Shown: positions 18,371 through 26,350 of the stretch, piece by piece
Position numbering within the stretch: the stretch's first letter is position 1
How the letters are laid out: each line of letters starts with the position of its first letter
NCBI RefSeq assembly: GCF_000821245.2
Contig: NZ_LN611425.1
Span: 955,282-1,008,860, forward strand
Source: Virgibacillus senegalensis
GTDB lineage: Bacteria; Bacillota; Bacilli; Bacillales; Amphibacillaceae
DNA length: 53,579 bases
Direction of reading: 5' to 3'
Notes under the pieces: generated by a model
The model's database searches: none
Told to the model about the DNA's origin: nothing
Seen by the model: the letters and a program-made list of their open reading frames with translations, nothing else
Program-made: the position numbers and the translations under genes

Positions 18371-19347
18371 TTTTTATTCCACCCTTCTTGGTAACTGAAT
18401 TCGTCTTTCCAAGGTTTTATTTTCTCTAATATTCTCAATTTCGCTGAGCGAGAGCGACGGTTTGCGTCTAGTTCTTCCTCTTCAGGAAGAATCGGTTTAC
18501 GATTCACCTGTTGAAACGGTGGCTTGCTTTCTTCGGGTATTACCGGAATATTCCTTGGCAGAGGTGGTGTCGTACTCCACTTCTTAAATGCCTGCTTGCA
18601 TAGTCTGTCCTCCAAGGAGTGGAAGGTAATGACGGATAACCGCCCGCCGACGGCAATAACTTCCGCTGCTTGGTGCAACGCTTCGTCAAAAGCGTTCAGC
18701 TCATCATTTACGGCTATTCTGACAGCCTGAAAGACTCTTTTAGCAGGATGTCCGCCTTTCCTTCTGGCAGGCGCCGGGATTGCATCCTTGATTATATCCA
18801 CTAATTCAAAGGTGGTTTCAATCATTTTTTCTTTGCGTCGCTCTTCGATTTTCCTGGCAATTTGCTTGGAGAACTTTTCTTCTCCATACCGAAAGAAAAT
18901 TTTGACAAGCTGCTCATATGGCCATTGATTAATAACTTCATATGCCGTAAAATCCTGCGACTGGTCCATTCGCATATCCAAGGCAGCGTCATGTTGATAG
19001 CTAAAGCCTCTCTCTGCGTCGTCCAACTGAGGAGAGGAAACGCCTAAATCAAATAGCACCCCATCCACTTGATCAAAACCATGCTTGTTCAATTCTTCTT
19101 TCAAATTCCGGAAATTCGCATGGACATACAGAACCTGACCTTGATAAGGAGCGAGCCGTTGTTTGGCCGCTTGGAGCGCCTGCTCATCCTGGTCAAAAGC
19201 TATCAGCCTTCCACCAGAATCAAGCTTACTGGCTATCATCTCTGAATGACCGCCTCCCCCAAGGGTACAATCTATGTACGTTCCATTTGGCTTTACTTGC
19301 AAACCTTCTACCGCTTCCTGCTTCAGCACACTAAAATGTTCAAACAT
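18367..19347 (-). CDS. rsmH: 16S rRNA (cytosine(1402)-N4)-methyltransferase RsmH
   Basis: AdoMet-dependent methyltransferase (326 residues) that modifies C1402 in the 16S rRNA decoding centre. The AdoMet site shows [13 protein letters not shown] near residue 27; other family motifs are [39 protein letters not shown] and [11 protein letters not shown]. It is the second gene of the dcw cluster, 32 bases after mraZ; ATG 19347 has AGGTGA upstream. MraZ often controls this gene, and mraZ-rsmH linkage is near universal. Confidence 0.97.
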   Translation of the reverse strand: MFEHFSVLKQEAVEGLQVKPNGTYIDCTLGGGGHSEMIASKLDSGGRLIAFDQDEQALQAAKQRLAPYQGQVLYVHANFRNLKEELNKHGFDQVDGVLFDLGVSSPQLDDAERGFSYQHDAALDMRMDQSQDFTAYEVINQWPYEQLVKIFFRYGEEKFSKQIARKIEERRKEKMIETTFELVDIIKDAIPAPARRKGGHPAKRVFQAVRIAVNDELNAFDEALHQAAEVIAVGGRLSVITFHSLEDRLCKQAFKKWSTTPPLPRNIPVIPEESKPPFQQVNRKPILPEEEELDANRRSRSAKLRILEKIKPWKDEFSYQEGWNKK

Positions 19348-19379
19348 ACCGTCACCTGCTTAAGCTTTGTCTATTGTAA

Positions 19380-19811
19380 TCAAATATCAAAATCCATCAT
19401 ATTTTCTGCTATTTCAGTAAAAGAATCTTCAGATGCTTCGAAATAGGTTTCCCACTCACTGTCAGACCAGAATTCAATTCTGTTGGAGACACCTATGACC
19501 ACACATCCCTTTTCTAACCCTGCGTATTTCCGTAAAGGGGCTGGTATATTTATTCTCCCCTGTTTATCCACTTCACATTCCACAGCGCCCGAAAAGAAAA
19601 ACCTCGTAAACGCCCTGGCGTCTTTTTTGGTGAGTGGAAGCTTTTTCAGTTTTTCTTCCAATAGTCCCCATTCGTCCATGGGATATGCAAATAAACATTG
19701 ATCAAGGCCACGGGTAAGAACAAAAGTATCTCCAAGCCCTTCCCTGAATTTTGCAGGGACGATGATTCGGCCTTTGGTATCAATATTATGTTGGAACTCA
19801 CCCATGAACAT
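19380..19811 (-). CDS. mraZ: Transcriptional regulator MraZ
   Basis: DNA-binding protein of two swapped AbrB-like (SpoVT-AbrB) repeats; 143 residues, as in B. subtilis. The two DxKGRI/VxxP motifs are visible: [13 protein letters not shown] and [13 protein letters not shown]. MraZ forms a ring that binds repeated GTGG/TGGG elements at its own promoter and represses the dcw operon in several bacteria. The start MFMGEFQ at 19811 matches the family and follows the GGGGGCGG ribosome site. A 10-bp-phased GTGG array is directly upstream. Confidence 0.96.
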   Translation of the reverse strand: MFMGEFQHNIDTKGRIIVPAKFREGLGDTFVLTRGLDQCLFAYPMDEWGLLEEKLKKLPLTKKDARAFTRFFFSGAVECEVDKQGRINIPAPLRKYAGLEKGCVVIGVSNRIEFWSDSEWETYFEASEDSFTEIAENMMDFDI

Positions 19812-19843
19812 AGAGACCGCCCCCACTTTCTAAATTAATCGTA

Positions 19844-19867
19844 CCACATTCCCCCACTATTCACCAC
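19844..19867 (-). promoter_or_regulatory. MraZ-box array upstream of mraZ
   Basis: On the minus strand GTGG occurs at 19867-19864, 19857-19854 and 19847-19844, exactly 10 bp apart, with a further GTGG at 19826-19823 by the ribosome site. Three or more 10-bp-phased TGGG/GTGG boxes are the known MraZ operator form, so autoregulation is expected. Confidence 0.75.
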
Positions 19868-19970
19868 TTATTTTTCATTAAAACTTATTTACAAGAAATT
19901 TTGTTTGTAACAATTCAGTTACCGTCCATGATTGCAGCGAGAAACAAAGGATCCGAACGTTTAACACACA

Positions 19971-19999
19971 AAAAAACCGCCCCGTTAAAAACGGGGCGG
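19971..19999 (-). terminator. Rho-independent terminator downstream of bshC
   Basis: Perfect 10-bp GC-rich stem (19977-19986 with 19990-19999, AAA loop) followed by TTTTTT on the minus strand (19976-19971). It ends the transcript carrying bshC before mraZ. Confidence 0.92.
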
Positions 20000-20073
20000 C
20001 TATCAATTAAAATACATATTTCATTCAGGAAGGAAAGTGATCCAGCTTCTCCTTCTCCCACTTACCGAATAAG

Positions 20074-20092
20074 GTGGTGAAAAGTGGGGGAA
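20074..20092 (+). repeat. Inverted near-copy of the MraZ-box array
   Basis: GTGGTGAAAAGTGGGGGAA, with GTGG at 20074 and 20084 (10 bp apart). It is 18/19 identical to the reverse complement of 19849-19867, the core of the mraZ operator. It lies 11 bases beyond the bshC stop, before the bshC terminator. A possible second MraZ site. Confidence 0.7.
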
Positions 20093-20103
20093 GTCACGGT
20101 GCC

Positions 20104-21729
20104 TTATAAATAAACAACATAGTGGGCGTTGTAGTAATCAAAGGAAGATGCTGTAAGCTGCTTTAAAAAATCTTTGCCATATTGATTGACCCAAGGCAGG
20201 ATATTCCAGCACCTCTCCTGCAATCCTCCTTCCGGATGCAAGCAAATATTTACTAAATCAAAACCTTCTAATGTTTTTCTATGTTTTTCCTGTAAGGCTT
20301 TTTGGATTCTATCTTCTATAAAATCAATATCTTCATATAAATACTCCAAATTTTTGTCTGCAATAAACTTGAGGTCTGCCCGTATTTCCTCCGCAGCTTT
20401 CCTTAATGGACGATGCACTTCTTCGATTGATTTTTTAACTTGATCAGCCAGTGCTTCTATAGGAGGATTTGATTGGGAAGCCAGCCAATTTGTCTTATCT
20501 GAATACACGCCACGTTCGACAACCGTCTTAATGCTCAAAGAGAGGTTATGGATTATTTTTTCGACATTCCTGTCCACTAGCGTAAAGGATAAACGCGGAA
20601 GTACCGGCGGCATTTTCAAACCAAGTGCATGAAATGCCGGTTTTAAAACCGACCAATAACCAACTTCTCCTGGTCCCCCAAAAAAGGCGAGCGTAGGAAA
20701 AAGCAATTCCTGCATGAGCGGACGCGTCACCACATTGTTGCTTAACTTCTCAGGATGCTCCATGGCAATCAACCGTAGCTCCTCTGTCGTAAAGCTACAT
20801 TCATTTTGCTTCCCAGCCCAAGTGCCATCATCCTGTTTAAAAAGCAAAATCCTTTCCCCATCCTGATGGTAAAAAAGATGTCCGCTTTCTGGTTCAGCAT
20901 CTAGTGAAACCGCATATCCCTCGTTACTGTTTTGTTGAATAGCCTGATAAACATCATGGCTGATGGCAGGCTGATTCTCAATCATTGCCAAGAAATTTTC
21001 ACTCTCCAAGCTTCTAACAAGCGGATTTCCCGAATCAACCAGAACGATCCCTTCTTCATCAAATATCCAAAACACCAGCTTGGCGAAAAAGTCGACATAA
21101 GTTACAGAACTATGCAGCAACTCCTGACAGCAATCGTACAACTCCCTCGTATTTTCAGTTTCTGAAAGCTGCGAGAAAATCCTTTCCAGCCATTCTTCCA
21201 ACATGGCATGGTCCATTTCTAAAGTGGACATGGAGTTTTTTTGTTCCGGTTGCTGTCTTACTTTGTTTTTTTTCATGCGATTTTTTTGCGGCATCATTAT
21301 ATGATTGATTTCATCGAAATCATGATCCTCCCCGGCAATCCAGAAGACAGGGATTACTGGCTTGCCAAGCAGTTTTTCTTGTTCTCTGGCAAAATGGAGG
21401 ATGGAAATAATTTTATGTATTGTATATAAAGGACCGGTCAACAGCCCTGCCTGCTGCCCGCCGATTACAACCATGCTATTTTCTTCTTTCAGTCGTTCGA
21501 TATTGCGCATTGTCGCCTGGGGTGCACCCCATCCTTGATTTAATTCTTCTAATACAGCGGACAATCCCTGACGGTTATATTGCTTGCCACTAAGATCCGC
21601 AGCCCTTTGGACATAAGTCTCCTGTTGGAAAGGCTGGTAATCAAATTTATCCTGAATCACTTTATCTCCTGATCTGTAACCAGAGATAAGTTTTGTTTGT
21701 TTGTTTATTTCAATTGGGTCGATCCGCAC
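20104..21729 (-). CDS. bshC: Bacillithiol biosynthesis cysteine ligase BshC
   Basis: Adds L-cysteine to glucosaminyl malate in the last step of bacillithiol synthesis. The 541 residues match the family (539 in B. subtilis YllA). Recognisable stretches are GGQQAGLLTGPLYTIHKI, PVFWIAGEDHDFDEINH and FPTLAFFGGPGEVGYW, with a C-terminal coiled coil (about residues 425-485) and the ending GGLQERCWNILPWVNQYG. GTG 21729 has AAGGAG nine bases upstream. Position between panE and mraZ is conserved. It ends in a strong terminator. Confidence 0.95.
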   Translation of the reverse strand: MRIDPIEINKQTKLISGYRSGDKVIQDKFDYQPFQQETYVQRAADLSGKQYNRQGLSAVLEELNQGWGAPQATMRNIERLKEENSMVVIGGQQAGLLTGPLYTIHKIISILHFAREQEKLLGKPVIPVFWIAGEDHDFDEINHIMMPQKNRMKKNKVRQQPEQKNSMSTLEMDHAMLEEWLERIFSQLSETENTRELYDCCQELLHSSVTYVDFFAKLVFWIFDEEGIVLVDSGNPLVRSLESENFLAMIENQPAISHDVYQAIQQNSNEGYAVSLDAEPESGHLFYHQDGERILLFKQDDGTWAGKQNECSFTTEELRLIAMEHPEKLSNNVVTRPLMQELLFPTLAFFGGPGEVGYWSVLKPAFHALGLKMPPVLPRLSFTLVDRNVEKIIHNLSLSIKTVVERGVYSDKTNWLASQSNPPIEALADQVKKSIEEVHRPLRKAAEEIRADLKFIADKNLEYLYEDIDFIEDRIQKALQEKHRKTLEGFDLVNICLHPEGGLQERCWNILPWVNQYGKDFLKQLTASSFDYYNAHYVVYL

Positions 21730-21803
21730 AATTACCTGCTCCTTTATTTAAATTAGCCTATTCGTATTTTACAGAAAACAAATAGGAAATTCACTTATTA
21801 TGT

Positions 21804-22187
21804 TTACACCTCAAGAAGACTTGCTGTTACGCCGTAAATAACGAGCAAAAGATAAAGCAAGCTGAAAAGCAGGAAATTAAGCCTCCAATACTTTCTCCAT
21901 GCGATCCGGAATAACACTTCTCCCCTTTGTTTAAATTGAACGATGATAAACACACTGAGCAAAACAAGCAGGAAAAGAGCGATATATCCAAAATAATTCG
22001 TTTCATATAAGTGATGTAAAATCACTCCTACCGAGAGAATATAGAGAAGTGTTGTATAATTAACCGACACATGCAGCGCTTTCAGCCGGTTCTTTCTTAT
22101 TTTTCTGGCAATGAAATAAACAAGCCAGGATACAACTGCCGGCAAGGTCAAACAAAAAGCGAACAACCATACAATCAAATCAATCAT
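21804..22187 (-). CDS. DUF3397 membrane protein
   Basis: A 127-residue protein with four predicted transmembrane helices (about residues 2-25, 43-60, 63-85 and 101-124) and a basic loop RKIRKNRLKALH after the first. It resembles the DUF3397 family of Bacillales, of unknown function, which sits beside panE and bshC. The ATG overlaps the panE end by eight bases and uses GGAGG inside panE, so the two are coupled. No catalytic motif is visible. Confidence 0.8.
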   Translation of the reverse strand: MIDLIVWLFAFCLTLPAVVSWLVYFIARKIRKNRLKALHVSVNYTTLLYILSVGVILHHLYETNYFGYIALFLLVLLSVFIIVQFKQRGEVLFRIAWRKYWRLNFLLFSLLYLLLVIYGVTASLLEV

Positions 22188-23070
22188 TCCTCAATCCTCC
22201 CGCATTCCACTCCAAGGCCTTTATGCTTCGATAAACAAAAGCAGTATAAACAGGTTCACACAGAGCAATTTCAAGGATATAACCGGTTATTGCTTCGATT
22301 TCGGTCTTTCTTCCTGTTTCGATGTCCTTCCTCATGGAAGAGTGATTATCTTTTGTTTGAAATGCTATTCGCTTTACTCGCTCCCATGATTGTTCCAGAC
22401 TTAAACCAAGCACTTCACACGCTTCCTGGCACAGCTTCCGAGCAAGCCACAAAAGATGTTCATTCTCCAACAAACTTCCATTTTTAACTTGAAACAAAGC
22501 AGTGAGTGGATTGATCACCGCATTGACAACTAGTTTTTCAGTCAACATACGATACCAATCATCTTCTATGCAAATCGGGAAAGAGGAACTTGCCAGCCTG
22601 CGCTCGATTTCGTTACTGGACGTATCACCAATGGCTAACGGAGCAATTTTACATACCCCTATCCCAGTCTGTTCGACGGTATTATCATCATGCTTCATCG
22701 CCCCGAACTCAACAACTGCTATGAAAATCGTATGGCTTTCATTCATTTTGTTCAATTGTGCAAGGTGCCCCATTCCATTCTGCATGAAAATCAAAGGCAC
22801 TTTTGGAAAAGCATGCAAGCTTGGAAGGATTTCAGCTAACTGGTATTGTTTTACCGCCACCAGTATGATGTCTTCTTTTTTCATCTCATCCACAAGAAGC
22901 ACTTTTACCGGAAAAGCTTTTTTATCAGGAACTAAAAAGACTCCATTGTTATTGATTCTATCTTTCTGCTCCTTCCTTCTTACATAGACAGTAACTTCAT
23001 GCTCTCCTGCCGTTAAACGGGCAGCGGTAAGGAGCCCGACCGCCCCGCCGCCTATAATGCCGACATTCAT
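22180..23070 (-). CDS. panE: 2-dehydropantoate 2-reductase family protein
   Basis: NADPH-dependent ketopantoate reductase family, pantothenate pathway (YlbQ/PanE in B. subtilis). The Rossmann motif GIIGGGAVGLLTAARL is at residues 4-19, VAVKQYQL near residue 76, and the C-terminal domain carries EKLVVNAVINPLTALF, where the Lys and Asn of the catalytic helix fall. The start at 23070 puts the nucleotide-binding motif at the N-terminus as usual and has GGGGG upstream; 296 residues is the family length. Bacillus genomes can carry two such genes, so the reductase activity is likely but not certain. Confidence 0.88.
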   Translation of the reverse strand: MNVGIIGGGAVGLLTAARLTAGEHEVTVYVRRKEQKDRINNNGVFLVPDKKAFPVKVLLVDEMKKEDIILVAVKQYQLAEILPSLHAFPKVPLIFMQNGMGHLAQLNKMNESHTIFIAVVEFGAMKHDDNTVEQTGIGVCKIAPLAIGDTSSNEIERRLASSSFPICIEDDWYRMLTEKLVVNAVINPLTALFQVKNGSLLENEHLLWLARKLCQEACEVLGLSLEQSWERVKRIAFQTKDNHSSMRKDIETGRKTEIEAITGYILEIALCEPVYTAFVYRSIKALEWNAGGLRND

Positions 23071-23222
23071 GTTTTTACCCCCAATTAATCCAACTATTAG
23101 GATTGTAGCAAAGAATTCCGCAAATATCTGCAAAACTTTTTTGTTATGCAGTAAAAATATACAATTCATTTCATTCTGAAAATTTTTATATTATAATAAA
23201 ATGGAAAGCAATAGGGTTCAGA

Positions 23223-23249
23223 AAGCTTTCCCTCTTCACCGGAAAGCTT
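23223..23249. repeat. Perfect inverted repeat upstream of ylbP
   Basis: AAGCTTTCC and GGAAAGCTT (9 bp) around a 9-base loop, between a candidate promoter (TATAAT at 23192) and the ylbP start. It has no T-run after it, so it is more likely an operator or mRNA hairpin than a terminator. Confidence 0.6.
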
Positions 23250-23305
23250 GGTATATAATCTGGTGACAACCAGAGGAGAAGTACAGTAGGAAAGGGGAAA
23301 TGATG

Positions 23306-23785
23306 ATGCATCAAGTGAAGGTAGAAAGGCTGTTAGTCAATTACAAAACGCTGGAGAAATTCAAGCGTTTCAAAGAATACGGAAACCAGGAACTTTCGAT
23401 GCTGGAGGATTTGGAAAGCAACATCATTGAAAATAACAGTGAATCACCTTTTTTCGGGATTTACTATGGAAACGCTTTAGTAGCCAGGATGAGCCTGTAT
23501 AAAGTCGACGCCAAATATGACCAGTATTTTACCCCTCCACAAGACTATCTCGAGCTCTGGAAACTTGAAGTATTACCTGATTACCAAGGAAGAGGATACG
23601 GCAGCCGTCTGGTCGATTTTGCCAAAGAATATCAGTTGCCGATTAAAACGAATCCAAGGATCAATTCTCATGGTTTTTGGGAAAAGATGGGCTTTCAAAA
23701 AGCTAAATATAACATGGAGAGAGATTTAGGAGAGAACCCGCTAATATGGACTCCTGAAGGTGTAGCCGAGCAAAGTGTTTCGTGA
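23306..23785 (+). CDS. ylbP: GNAT-family N-acetyltransferase YlbP
   Basis: Acetyltransferase of 159 residues with the GNAT acetyl-CoA loop LPDYQGRGYGSRLVDFAKE (near residues 92-110) and the C-terminal HGFWEKMGFQK beta-bulge motif. It closely follows B. subtilis YlbP in length and in landmarks (NYKTLEKFKRFKEYG, DYLELWKLEVLP). Substrate unknown. Three ATGs stand in a row (23300, 23303, 23306); the last has GGGG eight bases upstream and is preferred. It is divergent from panE and one of few plus-strand genes here. Confidence 0.9.
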   Translation: MHQVKVERLLVNYKTLEKFKRFKEYGNQELSMLEDLESNIIENNSESPFFGIYYGNALVARMSLYKVDAKYDQYFTPPQDYLELWKLEVLPDYQGRGYGSRLVDFAKEYQLPIKTNPRINSHGFWEKMGFQKAKYNMERDLGENPLIWTPEGVAEQSVS

Positions 23786-23890
23786 GGTAACCGTTGGAGG
23801 ATTGGATGAACACCAAAGCCGTCCCACTTGAGCACTGCCTGTTTTGGCGGTCTCTTGAAGACGGCTCTTTTCTATTGACCGGATTTTAAT

Positions 23891-24373
23891 TTAACTCCGT
23901 GGTTCTTCCTCCTGGTTTTCCGCCCAGTTCCATAACTCCCTGATTTCGAGCCAGGCATCCTGGTACCTTTTCAACCGTTCCTTCAATTGCTCATTTTCCG
24001 TCTTTAATTTCTCGATTTCCAGATCGGTCGATTGTTTTCCGGCTTTTTCGTATTGGTGCCGCAGTTTTTCCAACAACGATATAGCGGTCTCGAGCCCGGT
24101 ATCTTTCCCACTATTTTGCACTTCTGGTTGATAGACAGGATAATGGTCGGCCTGCTTTCTTTCCTGTTTTGCAAGCTGGATTTCCTGCTGATACTGTTTT
24201 CTTATGGAAGCATTCCATCGAAACCCACAGGCTGCTGGTGTTCTGGATAGTCTGTTTGCTACTTCCTTGAATGCTTCAAGCTGGGTTTTCCCTTCTCTAA
24301 TATAGCGAAGAACAGTCTCAGCAAGCAGGATATCCTCATCCTGGCTCCACGCGTCCTGTCTCGTATTATTCAT
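23891..24373 (-). CDS. gerR: RsfA-family sporulation regulator GerR (YlbO)
   Basis: Myb/SANT-like DNA-binding protein of 160 residues: N-terminal domain ([17 protein letters not shown] to [14 protein letters not shown]) and a C-terminal coiled coil (about residues 98-150). RsfA-family proteins control sporulation genes; YlbO of B. subtilis is GerR, a mother-cell regulator acting on the sigma-E regulon, encoded at this position. ATG 24373 has AGGAGG six bases upstream. A CATACATT element (24410-24403) resembles a sigma-E -10, but the -35 is weak. Confidence 0.85.
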   Translation of the reverse strand: MNNTRQDAWSQDEDILLAETVLRYIREGKTQLEAFKEVANRLSRTPAACGFRWNASIRKQYQQEIQLAKQERKQADHYPVYQPEVQNSGKDTGLETAISLLEKLRHQYEKAGKQSTDLEIEKLKTENEQLKERLKRYQDAWLEIRELWNWAENQEEEPRS

Positions 24374-24443
24374 ATCATCCCTCCTGTTCACGGTTTGCTA
24401 TCAATGTATGCGAAAGATAGGAATGATAGAATAAAATCCGCTT

Positions 24444-25214
24444 CTATTTTTTTCTTTGGTTGTGAAATGCTTCTATTGCCTGTATATGTTCGGGGGAATC
24501 CCACAAAGAAGCACAATCTTTCACTTCCTTTTCCATTTCTCCAAAAATCTTTTCTACATTAACATCGTTCAAGTATTGTTTTTTTAATAGACGAAGCAAA
24601 TCGGTTGATTTGGTAAGAAAAGGACTTGCAAAGTATTCCAACGATTTTTCTTCTGAATATATTCCATGCAGCCAGCCAGATTGCACTAGCTCTTTTGCCG
24701 AATAAATCTCCCCCCTCGACAACCAGCGAAATGCATGCGAAGGCAGGATGCGATGGTACAATAAGGCTCCGCCTCCCCAACCAGGGGTAATACCGAGTTT
24801 TGACTGAATAAAACCAAATTTGCGGCCGCCTGACGCAAATCGTTCATCGCATGCGGTAGCAATTTCACAGCCACCCCCAAGTGCATCCCCATTAAGCAGA
24901 GCGATTGTCGGTAAAGGAAAAATGAATAAACGATACAAAAAATTCCTCATTTGGTTCAGTCGATTAAACGCCTCTTCCGGACTCAATTCGACGTGAAAGT
25001 CACCCAAGTCTCCACCCGCACAAAAAAAGGGGCTCTCACCGCTTGTGACAATCAAGCATTTGATAGCCGCCTGATCAATAGCTTGTTCAGCCAACGACAG
25101 TGCTTCGTTTAACTCTGCAGCCATCTCTAGTGAGACTGCATGATGTTTCTCCGGGCGTTGCAAGCGGATGACCGCAAAATGACCCTCTACCATGTTAAAT
25201 TCAATAAAATCCAT
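24444..25214 (-). CDS. Enoyl-CoA hydratase/isomerase (crotonase) family protein
   Basis: Crotonase-fold protein of 256 residues. Oxyanion-hole segments are CAGGDLGDFH and NGDALGGGCEIATACDE. The first catalytic glutamate of rat crotonase (Glu144 in GGGCEL) is kept, but the second (Glu164 in QPEILIG) is replaced: the segment reads FIQSKLGITPGWGG, with Gln at that place. It may therefore be a decarboxylase, isomerase or hydrolase rather than a hydratase. It lies between gerR and rpmF, a place without such a gene in B. subtilis. ATG 25214 starts at the family's normal N-terminus. Substrate unknown. Confidence 0.88.
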   Translation of the reverse strand: MDFIEFNMVEGHFAVIRLQRPEKHHAVSLEMAAELNEALSLAEQAIDQAAIKCLIVTSGESPFFCAGGDLGDFHVELSPEEAFNRLNQMRNFLYRLFIFPLPTIALLNGDALGGGCEIATACDERFASGGRKFGFIQSKLGITPGWGGGALLYHRILPSHAFRWLSRGEIYSAKELVQSGWLHGIYSEEKSLEYFASPFLTKSTDLLRLLKKQYLNDVNVEKIFGEMEKEVKDCASLWDSPEHIQAIEAFHNQRKK

Positions 25215-25237
25215 CGATTCCCCATCCTTTTGATCAA

Positions 25238-25289
25238 ATAAAAAAATCACCTTTCAAACCGCTCGGATAGCTAGTTCAAAAGGTGATTT
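25238..25289 (-). terminator. Rho-independent terminator of ylbN-rpmF
   Basis: Perfect 11-bp stem AAATCACCTTT/AAAGGTGATTT with a 24-base loop (25244-25289), then a run of T on the minus strand. It lies 26 bases beyond the rpmF stop. Confidence 0.85.
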
Positions 25290-25314
25290 CTTTATAAGAC
25301 GCCGATTGATGATA

Positions 25315-25488
25315 TTATTGCTCAACCACTTGTTTTCCGTCATAATGACCGCAATTTTTGCAAACATGGTGCGGTTTTGTGTATTCACCACAGTTAGAGC
25401 ACTCAATCATGCCTGGTACGTGGAGTTTTTTATGCGTACGGCGTTGATTTTTGACTTTTTTAGAAGTTCTTCTTTTTGGTACTGCCAT
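25315..25488 (-). CDS. rpmF: 50S ribosomal protein L32 (zinc-ribbon form)
   Basis: 57 residues beginning [17 protein letters not shown], the invariant L32 N-terminus. Cysteines C30-x2-C33 and C43-x2-C46 form the zinc ribbon, so this is the zinc-containing (C+) paralogue; zinc-independent copies lack them. GGAGGTG precedes the ATG. Cotranscription with the upstream ylbN (DUF177) gene is nearly universal in bacteria and is supported here by the short gap and shared terminator. Confidence 0.97.
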   Translation of the reverse strand: MAVPKRRTSKKVKNQRRTHKKLHVPGMIECSNCGEYTKPHHVCKNCGHYDGKQVVEQ

Positions 25489-25602
25489 GTCTTACACCTC
25501 CTTCAACTAATAACGAAAATCTTTCCTTATCTTTACGAAAAAATAATTTAGGATTTTTTCTATTTATTCTAATAAGGTACAGGCAAAGCCCAAAAGCTTG
25601 CC

Positions 25603-26133
25603 TTAACGATTTTCTTCTTGATCATTTTTGTTTAGCAATGATTGCAGTTTTTCCAGACGTGGGTCGACCTTCTCCTCGGATTTACCCTCGGTTTGCAATT
25701 CCCAGCCTTCCCCTTCCGTCAGAGCATTTTCCTGCACCTTCGGATCATCGGAAAATACACGAAACGGTACTTCCAATAAAACATTTTCCTTTATATAAGG
25801 TTTTAAGTCAAGCATTTCTCCATCAACCGGATGAATTTCTGAATCATCTTCCTCCTGGTAATATGGAGAAGCAGAAAATACCTCCAAGGCATCGATATGG
25901 AATGGATAAGGAACATCCGCCAACGTTCTGGCACAAGGCAGAATCATTTCTCCATCAATCGTAAAATGAAAGGTAACTTCATTCCCCTGCGTAGTAGCTT
26001 GGCCTTTGACCAAAACAGGATCAATTTTCCGAATATCATTGTTCATTTCTTCAATCTCAGAAATATCTACATGGTCTTCAAATGAATAGCCTTCCACACC
26101 GGCCATCTTTAACTTTTGAAGAGGAAATTTCAT
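25603..26133 (-). CDS. ylbN: YceD/DUF177 family protein YlbN
   Basis: DUF177 protein of 176 residues with the family core (FHFTIDGEMILPCARTLADV, LDLKPYIKENVLLEVPFRV) and a C-terminal basic/acidic segment with VDPRLEKLQSLLNK. Proteins of this family are linked to 23S rRNA and ribosome assembly and are almost always upstream of rpmF, as here (114-base gap). A promoter with a perfect -35 lies directly upstream. Start ATG has GAGGTGAT before it. Confidence 0.93.
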   Translation of the reverse strand: MKFPLQKLKMAGVEGYSFEDHVDISEIEEMNNDIRKIDPVLVKGQATTQGNEVTFHFTIDGEMILPCARTLADVPYPFHIDALEVFSASPYYQEEDDSEIHPVDGEMLDLKPYIKENVLLEVPFRVFSDDPKVQENALTEGEGWELQTEGKSEEKVDPRLEKLQSLLNKNDQEENR

Positions 26134-26160
26134 TTATATCACCTCAAGGCAACAAAAAAT

Positions 26161-26189
26161 ATTTTAAAAGGAATTGTGGCATTTGTCAA
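26161..26189 (-). promoter_or_regulatory. Sigma-A promoter of ylbN-rpmF
   Basis: Minus strand: consensus -35 TTGACA (26189-26184), 17-base spacer, -10 TAAAAT (26166-26161), 28 bases before the ylbN ATG. The best housekeeping promoter in the window. Confidence 0.8.
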
Positions 26190-26350
26190 TATTTTTTCTT
26201 TACAGAGTTGATTTTATTCCAACTTAAATACTGGCAATGAGCGCATATTCTTGTATACTAACATATTCCCGATAAATACCCAAATTAAAATGCAGTTATA
26301 CAGCTTATTTGGTAGAATGATGGTAAACGATGGACAGGAGTTGGTTTTAC

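Noticed and set aside
20093-20109. AGTCACGGTGCCTTAT here and AGTCACGGTACTTTAT at 52603-52618
   Set aside because: The two resemble each other over 16 bases, but with only two copies in unrelated contexts chance is a fair explanation.
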